64,000 bases of DNA from Muricea muricata (lineage: Eukaryota; Cnidaria; Anthozoa; Malacalcyonacea; Plexauridae): positions 41,501,818 to 41,565,817 of the forward strand of contig OY979716.1 in assembly GCA_963855995.1 (NCBI GenBank), given 5' to 3'. A model generated the notes under the pieces. It made no database searches, was not told where the DNA came from, and was given only the letters and a program-made list of their open reading frames with translations. This document shows, one piece after another, positions 23,083-33,597 of this stretch (position 1 is the stretch's first letter; each line of letters starts with the position of its first letter). A program made the translations under genes and the position numbers.

Positions 23083-23924
23083 ATATGAATTGATGACAAT
23101 GACAAATTTTTCCAATGGTGTCAATGGGGCCTTGTCCAGTACCCCATCTTCATTAACCACAAAGCATGTGGATGTGAATCCTAACTTCATCCTTATTTTT
23201 ATAGGAAAAACAACCTTCACACCTTGTCCCAATGCATCAAGGTAATAATCCCAGAACTGTGAAAGACCTAAATTACTAAAGTCTTGTTTGTCTTACAACA
23301 TGAACTTGTCATTTGGTGATGCTCGGCCTTTATTCTTGAGAACAAATCGAATGTCCTGATCTATGCACACTGTCTCAGTAAATCGCAAATGCACAAATTT
23401 ACTTTTTGACAAAGAAAGTACAGCTTCTGAAAAAATGACAGCGGCCCTTTCTAACCAATCACTTGAAATTTTTGGATGAGAATAGCTTCTATATAACAGT
23501 AAAAAATGATAGTATAGATTTAGTCATCAATGTGTAAATTGATGCACACTGAACAAAGGGTAGAACCCTATAATAGCTTAAAATTTCACTTTATGTTTCA
23601 TTGTTACATAGTGCATAAAACTGTTTAATATTTGTTCGACTGTTCATTTAACTGTTACATAAGTAATTGACTCATATAGTTTTTTAGTTAAAATCTCTTC
23701 AGACTGTATTAACTGGGAAAACTAGCTACTAGACCAAAATGACATTGAGTAAGATTCTTATTCATTATAATTTGGCCAACTTTAAAAGTGGCTGCCACTG
23801 TCATGGAATCTACCATAAAGTACACATATACTGTAGTCTGTATGTACCTAATTGCTTCAGCATTCAAGTTCTCTGCTGGTTCCCAATTGCACGACCACAT
23901 CGGCCAGCCTTTCCATTTTATTAA

Positions 23925-24172
23925 AGAGGGGTTACAGTCCATTCTGCGCATCAGTTCTGCTCATCACAAAGGTGGGCCACCAAATATAAACATTGTCCAA
24001 ATTTCACATTTTCCAAACTCTTCTTGAATTGAAACTCTGGTTTACATTCTCATGTATAAGCATAGAAAACCAGAAAAGTGTCCGATATTCATTTAGTAAA
24101 TCATATTTTACGAATATAGAATTTCAAAATGTAAACAAAGTGTTTGTTTACATTGCAGACTGTAACCCCTCT
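23925..24172. mobile_element. piggyBac-like MITE (TTAA target), 248 bp, inside the chromodomain exon
   Basis: The ends AGAGGGGTTACAGTC and their exact complement are flanked by TTAA on both sides (23921-23924 and 24173-24176). Taking out the element and one TTAA restores an unbroken chromodomain reading frame, so the boundaries are firm. There is no transposase inside. TTAA duplications are characteristic of piggyBac and of Kolobok. The short 15-bp ends do not distinguish them. Confidence 0.92.
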
Positions 24173-24325
24173 TTAAATATTCAACTCCCTGGCAAAATGA
24201 AGAAAGGTACATTAAACTAAAGGGTTTTTTTCTGGTAAAGATGAGTTGCTTGCTATATATATAAAGTTCATATATTTAACTTTGCAGAGCAAAATTGAAA
24301 CCCGAAAAGGCTTTTAGGAGGTCTA

Positions 24326-24391
24326 ACAGCATTAATAGTCAAACAGCATTAATAGTCAAACAGCATTAATAGTCAAACAGCATTAATAAAT
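24326..24391. repeat. 17-bp tandem repeat, about four copies
   Basis: ACAGCATTAATAGTCAA is repeated directly about four times, nearly perfectly, immediately before the palindromic MITE at 24393. It lies in the intron of the chromodomain gene. Confidence 0.85.
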
Positions 24392-24392
24392 A

Positions 24393-24774
24393 GACCATTT
24401 CCCTTCTAGACAAACTTTTGAATTAGTAATATTCATTAGCACAGCTGGAAAGAGCATCCTAAATTTATTAAAGTGGTGAAGTTTGGTTGCAAAATATTGT
24501 GAAATGTGGAAAGTATAGTCCTGTGAAGTTTGCAAATTTTGTATACTTTTGTATTACGTGCGGAAGAGTGTAATCAGAATTCGAAATGTGATGACACTTT
24601 TCCACGCATAATACAAAAGCATACAAAATTTGCAAACTTCACAGGGCTATATTTTCTACATTTTACAATGTTTTGCAACCAAACTTCACTATTCTACTAA
24701 ATTTAGGATGCTCTTTCCAGCTGTGCTGATGAATATTCCTAATTCAAAAGTTTGTCTAAAAGGGGAATGGCCCA
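24393..24774. mobile_element. Large palindromic MITE, about 382 bp
   Basis: Arms of about 150-170 bp are inverted copies. They begin GACCATTTCCCTTCTAGACA and carry TTTGGTTGCAAAATATTGTG and GTGAAGTTTGCAAATTTTGT with their complements. A spacer of roughly 60 bp separates them. There is no coding sequence. It lies in the intron between chromodomain exons 1 and 2. A decayed single-arm copy lies at about 26640-26900. Confidence 0.85.
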
Positions 24775-25215
24775 TTACTGTTACTATTCAAATTTGAAGC
24801 TCTACATAGGCTGACAAAAGGAAATAATTTTTCAAAACAGTCTGTCAGTTGTCACTAATTTAAATCCCGTGTTAAAATAGACTTACTTGTTTAGTTTCTC
24901 TGGTGGAAATCACTCTCCGAACATCGTGCATTTCCCTGCCAACTCTTTTCACTGTTTTCTTTTTCTGTTGTACGATATCGGCCATGCTTAACTCGTTCAA
25001 TTCCTTGTAATTTACTCGACATTTTCTTGTTGTTCTGCCTGAAACAGCCACTATTTTGAAACCCCAATTGAAGCGCGCATGGTCAAAGAGATTTGGGGAA
25101 TAACGCATGCCAAATGTATCGTGGCAGCAAAATGTCTTAGATTTCTGGTAATGAGAAGCAGCATTCTAGCAAAATGCTGCAATTATCATCCATGATTTCA
25201 ATAGCTTTTTTTACA

Positions 25216-25660
25216 TGTTTCAGGATTGGAATATATTAGGACTTCCATTCCCAGTCATGTTGAAGAAGCAGTCTCAGGCCCAAACGATGACAACAGTGAT
25301 GACATGATAATTTTTTTGCAACTAAGTAACATTCAACATCATCACCCCTGGAACGTTACCTTGCTTCAGACATTGATAATGCTAGCATTTTTAATGGAAA
25401 TGCTGCACCTTTGGAGAGATTAGCTCTTAAGCTCAATACCCCATTACCAGCCAGTGCAGCAGTTGAACACTTGTTCAGCTGTGGAGGTTTGGTAATGTGG
25501 TCTCACAGAAACTACCTTACTGATGATAACTTTGAGTCCTGTTTACTTCTCAAGTTAAACGAAGTAATTTCATGTGTGCGGAATATTAACTGTGAGAAAC
25601 AGCGTTCAGTGAAAATTAGTAAATGTTATAGATTACAAGTAGATGATTGTGTTAATTAAT
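25216..25660 (+). pseudogene. hAT transposase, C-terminal dimerisation region
   Basis: After a TGTTTCAG acceptor at 25225 two frames continue the interrupted hAT protein. The key block, LALKLNTPLPASAAVEHLFS, is followed by CGGLVMWSHRNYLTDDNFES and LLLKLNEV. This is the hAT C-terminal dimerisation signature of ZBED-like proteins. A frameshift occurs near 25400. It is separated from the rest of the protein by the 4.7-kb nested element. Confidence 0.75.
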
Positions 25661-25919
25661 ACAGTTATAAACAGAAATACTGTGAATAAATCAATGTTAC
25701 GTAGGTAACAAGTATGTAACTGTGGATAGAAAGTAGAATAAGAAGTAATTTTCAATGTGATTAGTAATTAATTACATTTTGAAGAGTAATTAGTTCATGG
25801 TAACTGATTATTTTTCCAAGTAAAGTAATTTGCAATCTAATCAATTTCTTTTTAGGGAAAGTAATTGTAATTTCAACTCATTACTTTTCTTCAGTAATTT
25901 TTACAACACTGGACAGGAT

Positions 25920-27000
25920 TAATAGTTGTATTTCTTGTGTAACCTATAACATGCAATATTGACTATACAGTGTGACAAATTTATCATACTGCGTTTTTTG
26001 TTGCGTTTTTGTTTGTAAACTGGGGCAATGGAAAAGTTTCAGTCATGCATGGATTTCATATTACACATGTGCTTCATGCCTGGTAATTCTGCTGGTAATT
26101 ATAAAAAACTTTAATCCTCTATCACAACTTGCTGTTGAAGTACTTTGGAGGTACTTGTATATACGTATTGACTATTATACTTCAGGTACTGATTGACTTT
26201 GTATGGCTCACAATAATTTGTCGTCAGCAATGATTATGTTTACGCCTATTTAATTTGTGATGATATTTAAGTGCAAAGTTTAATTGTTTCACCATGCCGT
26301 ATACACCATACCTACTTGAGACGTCCAATTTCCGTCGAGTTTAATTTGCTGCTGATCTTGGGGAAACAGATGTTTTAAATACTTTTATTTGATGCCACAC
26401 ACTATTAAGTAGGATGCTTTTAAAAAGTTCCAAAATGAAGCAAAGTAAATTCAGAATAATCAAATTGGGCAAAAATTCTCCATGTAAAAATTTTAGAGAG
26501 CACAAACTTATCACCTATTTACCATAAACATATATTTACTTCCTAAAATTAATATGGTTATTTAGTCTGTTTCTTTGATTAGACTGGATCTTGATAATCT
26601 TTGCAAAAAATGATATATCTATCACCACAAATAGAATAGCATCCTAAAATTAGTAAAATTGGCAGGTTTGGTTGCAAAATATTGTAAAATATGGAAAATA
26701 TGCGCTTGGGAGAGTTGGAAATTTCATATAGATTTGTATTATGCACACAAAAACCTTGCCATTTCCCTTATCTTTGAGGATGGTACTGAAACTCCCCCCC
26801 CCCCCCACCCCGATTTCAGCTAATGTTGTAACTAAATGCTTTTCCGGACATAATAAAAAATATATGTACAAAATCCACAACTTTTGCAAGTCTCAACAGA
26901 AATGGTCCATTGAGGCAGTTTAGACATGAAAAATAGAAAGGTACGTAGATAGGTAAAACTTTATTTCAACATGTTAGCCACTTTTAATGGTTGTTGATTT
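25920..27000. other. Non-coding AT-rich region with a decayed MITE arm
   Basis: The stretch 26640-26900 resembles one arm of the palindromic element at 24393-24774 (shared TTTGGTTGCAAAATATTGT). It also contains a C-rich run at 26792-26810. Otherwise nothing is recognisable. Confidence 0.5.
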
Positions 27001-27002
27001 CA

Positions 27003-27045
27003 GGGGCGGATCCAGACCGGTGCAATGGGTGCAGATGCACTCGTC
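27003..27045 (+). mobile_element. hAT-type terminus without its partner
   Basis: CAGGGGCGGATCCAGACCGG begins here. The same terminus (CAGGGGCGGATCCAGACCG) begins at 60491. No complementary right end is visible before the Penelope pair starts at 27.3 kb, so this is a solo or truncated end. Confidence 0.55.
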
Positions 27046-27281
27046 AAAAATTTAACGATGTAGTGTTGACACACAATGTGAGTCTGACTGCATAAAATGA
27101 TCAGTGATATTATATTTTGCTTACTTAAAACAAACAAAGCCAGGTGGCAAACGATAAGTTTCCATATTCATGTTATGCTAAAGTCGATTTAAATATTCCT
27201 TATTCTCCTCTATAATTAATCAAATCCGACTTTCAACCTCTGTCTTTACAAAAGTGCAGGCTCATATTAAATCCTAGTACT

Positions 27282-27401
27282 ATTTGGTATTTTGCAACTT
27301 ATTTTTGCTAATAATGTTGCAACAAAAAAGCGATAACACTGATCTCAAAAAATAATAAATAGCGTGTATAATCAACATATATAATTTGATTTGGTAGATT
27401 T
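27282..27401 (+). repeat. Left flanking direct repeat of the Penelope pair
   Basis: About 120 bp starting TTTGGTATTTTGCAACTT matches 40125-40243 in the same orientation, at about 94 percent by eye. Most differences are CG in the right copy against TG or CA in the left. Together the two copies bracket the inverted Penelope pair. Confidence 0.85.
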
Positions 27402-27863
27402 GATATTTTTTATATTTTTTATATTTATTTTGTATTAAGTAATAAGTAATGGGAACCATATTGGTGTCTAGCAAATTAAAATTCTGTGACAACAGTCCCT
27501 TTGTTCAGAAAGGGGTAGTGTAGGTGTAATATGAAATATGATATAGCATGAGTGCAAGTGAGGCCAGAGTGACTAAAAGTAAATATATGAGACAGGAAGA
27601 GTAAAAAACAATATCTAGAAATGGAAATACTTAAATAGGTAATAGAAACTGTAATGGTATAAAGTAAAATAAGCAAAATTTTGTAATAATGGCAGTAACA
27701 ATGAGTATGTAGCGAGTAAAAAATAGCTAGACCTCATGTAGTGTATTAAACGCGAAATGTGACGGGACAAGACATATACTGGTCTGTTATACAAAAAAGC
27801 TAGTAGGAGATATGTAAAAAGTTAGTAGAAGGAAAGAAAGAAGGAATTTTCATGTGTGTAAAG

Positions 27864-27919
27864 CAGATATCCCCGCATGCAGAGTTTCGTCCTTCCTGGA
27901 CTCGTCAGCAGGGAATATG
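27864..27919 (-). ncRNA. Hammerhead ribozyme, left Penelope arm
   Basis: The minus strand shows the catalytic core CTGACGAG (27908-27901), stem II TCC AGGA AGGA, then CGAAAC. The outer stem is formed by TTCCCTG before the core and CGGGGAT after it. This is the small hammerhead typical of Penelope pLTRs. The base before the expected cleavage position is G here, where H is needed, so this copy may be inactive. Confidence 0.8.
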
Positions 27920-28569
27920 GGTTAGCATGTGTTTAGAAAGATAGATGAACGAAATACAAGATAGATAAATGACAAAAAATAATAAACAGTAATGTATCAA
28001 ATAAGAAGAAAACATACCAAATGTGTTGTTGATTTTCGACAAGCCAATATGTTGGGCTATGACAAATCTGGTTTTCAAAATCTCAAAATTCGTCACAGTG
28101 TTCGCATTGCAAAAGACGAGAGCAAAAGGGGAGAAGGGGCCTTAAGCATCTGAATAAATTGCGTGTTTGTGGGTTGTGCAATTGTGATGTAAAGGATGAG
28201 TGCTGGTACGGGATAGTGTGGGTGTCAGTCAATGATAGTTAGGGATATGTTTGTTGTAAGTTTTGGAGGACTTCATGTAAGGTAAGCTTTCATAGATGTG
28301 GTTTCAAGATATTAAATTTGTACAAAGTTGTAAATATTATAGACAAAGTATAATAATCACGAAGGGAAATGAGGATGTCAAGTTGTATACAACAGGCAGG
28401 ATACAGGAAGGCTACGAGGAGGGAAAACGAACAATACGCTGAGTGAAGAATAAGCCAGATAGATCTATATTCTTGAAAAATTTAGTCAGTATAATACTGT
28501 AAAGAATGTGCTGGTAATTAGTCAATCTAATTTATGTACAACGTTTTTAGCACGGTCGATCTCAATTAT

Positions 28570-28797
28570 ATAGGATAGTAATTTTCAATTGTATACAACG
28601 TTAATAGAATAGTCAATCTTATTTATATGCAACGCTTGTAGAATAGTGGATCTCATTTAAATAACGTTTATAGAATATGTACTGAATATCAAAATAGTAC
28701 GATCACTGGAAACTCCAGGGTAAGGTGGTGTTGTGTATGTCAACAGAGCAAGTTAGCCAATCCTATTTGCAAGGTAATATACTGTAAGGACATACAA
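28570..28797 (-). repeat. pLTR repeat, copy 1
   Basis: About 228 bp, including CAATTGTATACAACGTTAAT and GAAACTCCAGGGTAAGGTGG. It recurs in direct orientation at 33376-33597 and inverted at about 38745-38965. The direct pair brackets the left element as LTR-like repeats. Confidence 0.85.
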
Positions 28798-29247
28798 GTA
28801 TCAGCATGATATTGATAAATATGTGTAATGTATATGGTCGAATATCCCTAATAAAATCCTCAGCTATGATTAAGTATAGATATATATGTGTAAAAGTATT
28901 CCAAATAAAAATAACCTTTCACTCTATTTGAAAAATCATTGTGACTTATAGTTTATCTCATCCATTTCTTCATCCATGTGCAGTCGAGACATACATAACG
29001 GTTGTGTTATCAAAGTTGGTACTGATGCATATATGTTCTAATTGGTGGGTCATGGCAGGTGGTTTTTCTCATCCACTTCTTAATCTATGTGCAGTCAAGA
29101 CAATCATAATGGTTGTGTTTTCAAAGTTGGTATTGATACATATACATTCTGATTGGTGGGTCATGGTAGGTGGTTTTCCCATCCACTTCTTAATCCATGT
29201 GCAGTCAAGACCTCCATAATGGTTGTGATTTCAGAGTTAGTAGTGAT

Positions 29248-30393
29248 CAGACGCGGCGTGGCTATCAAATTGGGACCGGGAGATAACGTTCTAGGGGCCC
29301 ATTTTTAAGCGGGAGGAGGTGCTGGTGAAGAACAATTGTATCTTTTTATAATAACTTTTGCAAACACGTTGTATTCGAAATTTTGTGAATGGTGCCACCA
29401 ACTTTTATTACATGAATTTTAAACTTAATTATCATAAAAGATTTTCATGAAAAGGATTGCTACAAATAGTCAATGTTACTAGCTGTCAGTGGTCTCCAAA
29501 TAATGAAATTTTTCTTCAAAGTAGTTGCACTATTTTACAGTGTCCGTCTGCGTGTTTTTTTTCAACATGTGACTCGTAAGATGATCTTTGTTAGATGGCC
29601 AAAAACCTTTTTAATTCTTTTGACGTTGATGCTAGCTTATCAACAACTTTTGCAAGCGACACTCTATTTAGAATGTCACTCTCTACGCTAATTAGCATTA
29701 GGCTGTCCAAATTCTCTTGGCTCAGAGTGGATCGCAGCTTTGTCTTGATTAGCTTCAACTTTGAAAACGATCTTTTGCATTCCACTTGAGTAATGGCCAA
29801 AGTCAGCAGGAAATGATAAACTGTGTATAACTCTGAGTATTATGTGCTGTTCAGGCTGTATTGATGAAGAACTTTGTATGCACAAGTAAAACACGCTTTG
29901 CACGTTTTGCTGTTTTCTTTGCACGTCGAGACATCGTTTTTTTCTTCATCGCCATCGTCTTCTCACTCTTCCCCACTGGCAAGGATCTCGAATTCCTCTG
30001 GAAGAGACATAGCGAGCCTCTTGTATGAACCCACAAAACTTTCCAGCTTCGTCCGCAGAAGCTCTCTGTTAACTCTGTCTCAAAGAAGTTCGCAAACTTT
30101 GCTTGCGGCAGACGAAGGAATTCCTGCCTGTTTCAGCTCATTGAACCTTCTTGGATCAAAGCAAGCGAAATCTTTGTAGATTTTTTCATGATTTAGGAAT
30201 CTCTCCTTTGCTTTTATTGCTTCATAAGTGAAAATTAGAATCAGACTAGCAGGCGCAGATATTACAAATAATTTATTGATTTTGACTAAAGAAATTGGGG
30301 AAAATATTGCTTGTCTTGGGGGCCCACAAGCTACAAATTTTTGGTGGCCCACCGGAAAATCTCCCGGTGTCCCGGTGGGCCACGCCGCGCCTG
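29248..30393. mobile_element. hAT element, 1146 bp, perfect 8-bp target duplication
   Basis: The ends CAGACGCGGCGTGGC and GCCACGCCGCGCCTG are inverted with one mismatch. GTAGTGAT flanks both sides (29240-29247 and 30394-30401). It is inserted in the third 112-bp unit of the left Penelope arm. It carries a shortened minus-strand transposase, so it is a deletion derivative. Confidence 0.93.
29591..30250 (-). pseudogene. Deleted hAT transposase (TTF/ZMYM type)
   Basis: The N-terminal segment (about 30250-29850) includes YKDFACFDPRRFNELKQAG, then SSAASKVCELL, with a frame break. The C-terminal segment (29800-29591) reads VECKRSFSKLKLIKTKLRST and LSQENLDSLMLISVES, the hAT dimerisation motif. The RNase-H-like core between them is missing. 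It is therefore a non-autonomous internal-deletion product. Confidence 0.7.
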
Positions 30394-30628
30394 GTAGTGA
30401 TGCATATGTGTTCTGATTAGTGGGTCCTGGCAGGTGGTTATAGGGGTACTGTACTGAATTCTCCATGTCCTCGGGAGGGAGGAAGTTGTAGAAGGAAGTC
30501 TGTTCTTCTTGTGGGTGGGTGGGTTGCTGGCTGGATGTTATTTTTTTAATTGATGTGATTGGTGTTTGCTTGTTTAGGTTTGTCTTAACAGATTGGTCTG
30601 TTCATGTATGGGGAACAAGAAGGTCATG

Positions 30629-33340
30629 TTAAGTAGAGTTATCTGTCCTAAGTTTTGTTGATACTAATGTGTGTTTAAGAGTTTTGTTCTTTTTGTATGC
30701 TACAACAGGTGGTTCTGGCCAGAGGATCTGTAGTTTGGGGTCATTTTGAATCAGAGTCCAGTGTTTTCTTAGTATGTGTGCAATGTATTTGGTGTTGTTG
30801 TTGTATGTTATGGGGAAGATAGGCCTGTTGTTTGTTTTGTGGGTTGTTTGCATGCTAAGTAGTTCGTCTTGTGTGTTGTATTCCAATGCCTTGTTGAAAG
30901 CTGTTACTATAGTATCATATTTATATCCCCAATGAATGAGTGCCACAAGTAGGTGGTTAAGTCTTTCATGAAGTTTACTGTTATCACTTATTATGCATCT
31001 GCATCTTAATAGTAGTAGTAATAATAGTAATAATAGTATTGTTCTGTCTGTAGATTTGATATATAAGTCTGATTCAAATTTGTTGTTTGAATTAGTGTAG
31101 ATCGTTGTATCTAGGAAATTAACAGTTTTACGTGAGTATGTAGAACCAAATTTAATTGTTGGGTGGAACTTATTAATGTATGTCAGAACTTGTTGTAGTT
31201 TTTCAATGCCATGGGTCCATATTGCAAATATGTCATCAATGAACCTTATCCATTCAATAGGTATAAGGCCATTGGGAGCTTTCAAAAGAAGTTCCCTTTC
31301 TAGTCTTGCCATGAAGATGTTTGCATAGGTTGAAGCCATAGGTGACCCCATGGCAGTACCATAAATTTGTACAAAGTGTTCATTGTTAAATGTGAAGGCA
31401 TTTTTAGTCAATATATGTGTTAGTAATTCAATTATGTACTGTTCCAATTCTGATGTTAGTGTGCTGTGTTCTTTCAACATATCTAAGCAGGCCTGGATGC
31501 CCTGGTCATTCGGTATGTTGGTGTAAAGGCTTTTAACATCAATGGTGATTAGTATGATGTTTTCAGGGAAATTCTGATTAAGTGAGAAGATTCTATGGAG
31601 GAAATGTGCTGTGTCCTGTATATATGCTGGGATGTGATTAAGGAGTGGTTTGAGGAAGTGATCTGCAAATTGAGATAATTTTGCTGTGGGACCCCCACAA
31701 CCAGAGATAATGGATCTGCCTGGAACATTCTGTTTGTGGATTTTTCATAGTAGATATAAGTGTGGAGTTCTGGCTGTTGCATCAGTTGTGAGAAATTTAT
31801 GGTTCATGTTATCTATTATCTTAGACTTGTGAAGGTTGTAGGCTTGTATTTTTGTATCTTCTAATATATCTGGGGTTGGATCCTTTTGGATCTTTTGGCA
31901 ATGCTTTGAATAATTTAATTGTCTAGATGCTTCCTTCAGATAAAAGTCCTTAGGCCAAATGACAATAGCCCCTTCTTTTTCTGCTGGTTTGACTAACAAA
32001 TCATTATCTGTTTTGAGCTGATGTAGTGATTGTATTTCTTGTTTTGTAATGTTGGAATGTGGGGGGTTGGTAGTTATCTGATAATTAGTCTTGAAGTCAT
32101 AATAAACATTAGAGATGTATTCCTGAAGGTTGCTATTGTCTGGTATTGGTGCTGTAGAGTTTGTGGGGAGTTTGAATGGGTGTTTCGTATTTATTGTGGT
32201 GTGTCCGAAAAGATATTTATTGTACATATTTCTTCTGTATTTTAGGAAGGATTTATAAATGTTGTTGTATGGAGCTGGTTTAGGGGTGGGAATATAGTTG
32301 AATCCTTTGGATAGTGCTGTTACGTATGGTGGGAGAGTCTTTTATAAGATAGATTAATGATTGTTGTTGTTGTGGTGTATTTTTTGTGTATTTTGTTTTT
32401 GCTGAGAAATCAATTGTTGTTATTGTTATGTCGGGATTTAGCAAAAGTTAGCATTGTTCTTTTGTTGTAGTTATTGAGGTAGGTGTAGTTAGTGTTAATA
32501 TTAGTGTGCTGGCTCACTTCTTGTGCTTGGGTGCTTTGTGATTGAGAAAATTTTGTATTTGTGACTGTATGTTATATGTGAGTTGTGGTGATATATCATT
32601 CATAGATCTGTTAGTGGGTTTATTATGTTTGTGTGCTAAAGTTAAGTGTGCCTGTGTTCTAGAGTTGTTTTACTGTGAGGTTAAGCTGGGGGTCAGAGGG
32701 TTCCTGGGTTGATGTGGGAGGGGAGGTATGTGTAATTTTGGCATATGTGTAGGTGTGTTTAGAGCTGTGTTTAATTGTGCCATCTGATGAGTTGTGTTGA
32801 TTTGCATTAGTGGTGTGAGTGCAACCTGTTGTGTTGTAGGTGTTCATGTGCTCGCTATATGTTGTTGTTTGTTGTGGATAAGTAGTTGACAGGAATCTAT
32901 GGTGGGAGCATGTGTGTGCCTATTTGTGGGTGGTGGAAGTTGTGCACCTCTTGATAATAGTGTGCCCAAATCTACTGTAGATTTCATGGTGCTGTTGGGG
33001 AAGGCTGGTGTCTTTAGGTCATAAGTAGTTATTGTGGGTGTGATGTGTCCTTGTTGGTTTTGGGTTCCCATGGTGCGTTTAGGTTGTCTATTGTTAATTC
33101 TTTTTATGCATTTTGTAGCTTTTTCTGCGCATTGATCAGTGCTCGTTCTGTGTATTTGAGAAACAGTGAATCTGTTTTCTCAATAATTTGTCGTGCCGTG
33201 TCTTCATTGCATTTTAATTTAGATTGTTGTGTCCTGTGTTGAAATTTGTGCTTTGTGTCATTAATGCAGTGTTTGTGGTGGTCAATAGTGATGTTCAGTA
33301 GTTCAAAGGAGGCTTCTGTCAGGGTGTTCTCCTAGCAATC
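30629..33340 (-). pseudogene. Penelope-like reverse transcriptase, left copy
   Basis: N-terminal coding pieces (33071-32659) are followed by LVKPAEKEGAIVIWPKDFYL (about 31980). Later blocks are ITIDVKSLYTNIP (motif A, about 31510-31545), GTAMGSPMASTYANIF (about 31340), WIRFIDDIFAIWTHG (motif C, about 31235) and VNFLDTTIY. The C-terminal part has RPIFPITYNNNTKYIAHILR and WPEPPVVAYKKNKTLKHTL. The IDV, FIDD and FLDT signatures and the C-terminal HW..DP..WP..P block are those of Penelope RTs. I see no GIY-YIG endonuclease after the stop at 30629. Breaks: a frameshift near 31745 and a (TAG/TAA)n microsatellite at about 31012-31046 replacing about 20 residues. Confidence 0.75.
31012..31046. repeat. 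Trinucleotide microsatellite inside the RT gene
   Basis: AGTAGTAGTAATAATAG-type triplets read on the minus strand as a run of ten leucines. The right copy has ordinary sequence here (HNNSFHPQSC in one frame), so the repeat is a copy-specific replacement. Confidence 0.8.
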
Positions 33341-33375
33341 ACTGAGTCCTTTGTCCAAACAGCCAAAACATTGCA

Positions 33376-33597
33376 GGATAGTAATTTTCAATTGTATACA
33401 ACGTTAATAGAATAGTCAATCTTATTCATATACAACGCTTGTAGGATAGTGGATCTGATTTAAATAACGTTTATAGAATATATACTGAATATCAAAATAA
33501 TATGATCACTGGAAACTCCAGGGTAAGGTGGTGTTGTGTATGTCAACAGGGCAAGTTAGCCGATCCTATTTGCAAGGTAATACACTGTAAGGACATG
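33376..33597 (-). repeat. pLTR repeat, copy 2 (central)
   Basis: About 222 bp nearly identical to 28570-28797 and in the same orientation. It lies exactly at the axis between the two inverted Penelope copies and ends near TAAGGACATG. Confidence 0.85.

Larger units (their letters stand above)
23066..25108 (-). pseudogene. Chromodomain protein, convergent partner gene of the 4.7-kb transposon
   Basis: Exon 1 (25108-24887) starts MRYSPNLFDHARF, is basic, contains MADIVQQKKKTVKRVG and reaches the first chromodomain strand (HDVRRVISTRETKQ) at donor GTAAGT. Exon 2 follows TTGCCAG at 24189 and encodes VEYLIKWKGWP and NWEPAENLNAEAIR, a classic chromodomain with EYLIKWKGW and WEP cage positions. It ends at GTACAT (23848). 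Exon 3 (23488-23066) reads SDWLERAAVIFSEAVL, FTETVCIDQDIRFVLKNKG and FWDYYLDALGQGVKVVFPIK, a domain I do not recognise. Breaks: a TTAA-flanked MITE splits exon 2, and a TAA lies near 23296. Chromodomains bind methylated histone tails, so a targeting role for the transposon is plausible but inferred. Its 3' end overlaps that of the transposase-like gene. Confidence 0.6.
20452..25153. mobile_element. 4.7-kb two-gene DNA transposon nested in the hAT element
   Basis: TACCAGAAATCTAAGACA at 20455 and its exact complement ending at 25150 form terminal inverted repeats. They extend to 21 bp with the flanking CAT/ATG, and weaker similarity continues inward. The element sits between the central and C-terminal parts of the hAT transposase. 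It holds two convergent genes: a transposase-like protein on plus (21199-23082) and a chromodomain protein on minus (25108-23066). The chromodomain gene starts just inside the right terminus. The target duplication is unclear: AT flanks both sides if the ends are taken as TACC/GGTA. I cannot assign this to a named superfamily. Three small elements are inserted within it. Confidence 0.7.
17585..25911 (+). mobile_element. BED/hAT DNA transposon, 8.3 kb including nested insertions
   Basis: The left end CAGTGTTGTAAATACT and the right end (complement of CAGTGTTGTAAAAATTACT) form the terminal inverted repeat. The flanking octamers AACAGGTT (17577-17584) and GACAGGAT (25912-25919) agree at six of eight bases, consistent with an aged hAT target duplication. 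The coding parts, BED finger, RNase-H-like core and dimerisation region, lie in order on the plus strand. They are split by two insertions at 18701-19187 and 20452-25153. Without the insertions the element would be about 3.1 kb, normal for an autonomous hAT. Confidence 0.8.
28952..30437 (-). repeat. 112-bp tandem array, three copies, third split by a hAT element
   Basis: The units share CATCCACTTCTTAATC, GTGCAGTCAAGAC, ATAATGGTTGTG and TTGGTGGGTCATGG. Copies lie at about 28952-29063, 29064-29176 and 29177-29247, and the last continues at 30402-30437 after the insertion. The right arm has only one copy (about 38464-38585), so the array expanded or contracted after the arms separated. Confidence 0.8.

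Noticed and set aside
29874-30179. 101-codon plus-strand frame rich in serine
   Set aside because: It is the antisense of the hAT transposase fragment, which carries the recognisable motifs.
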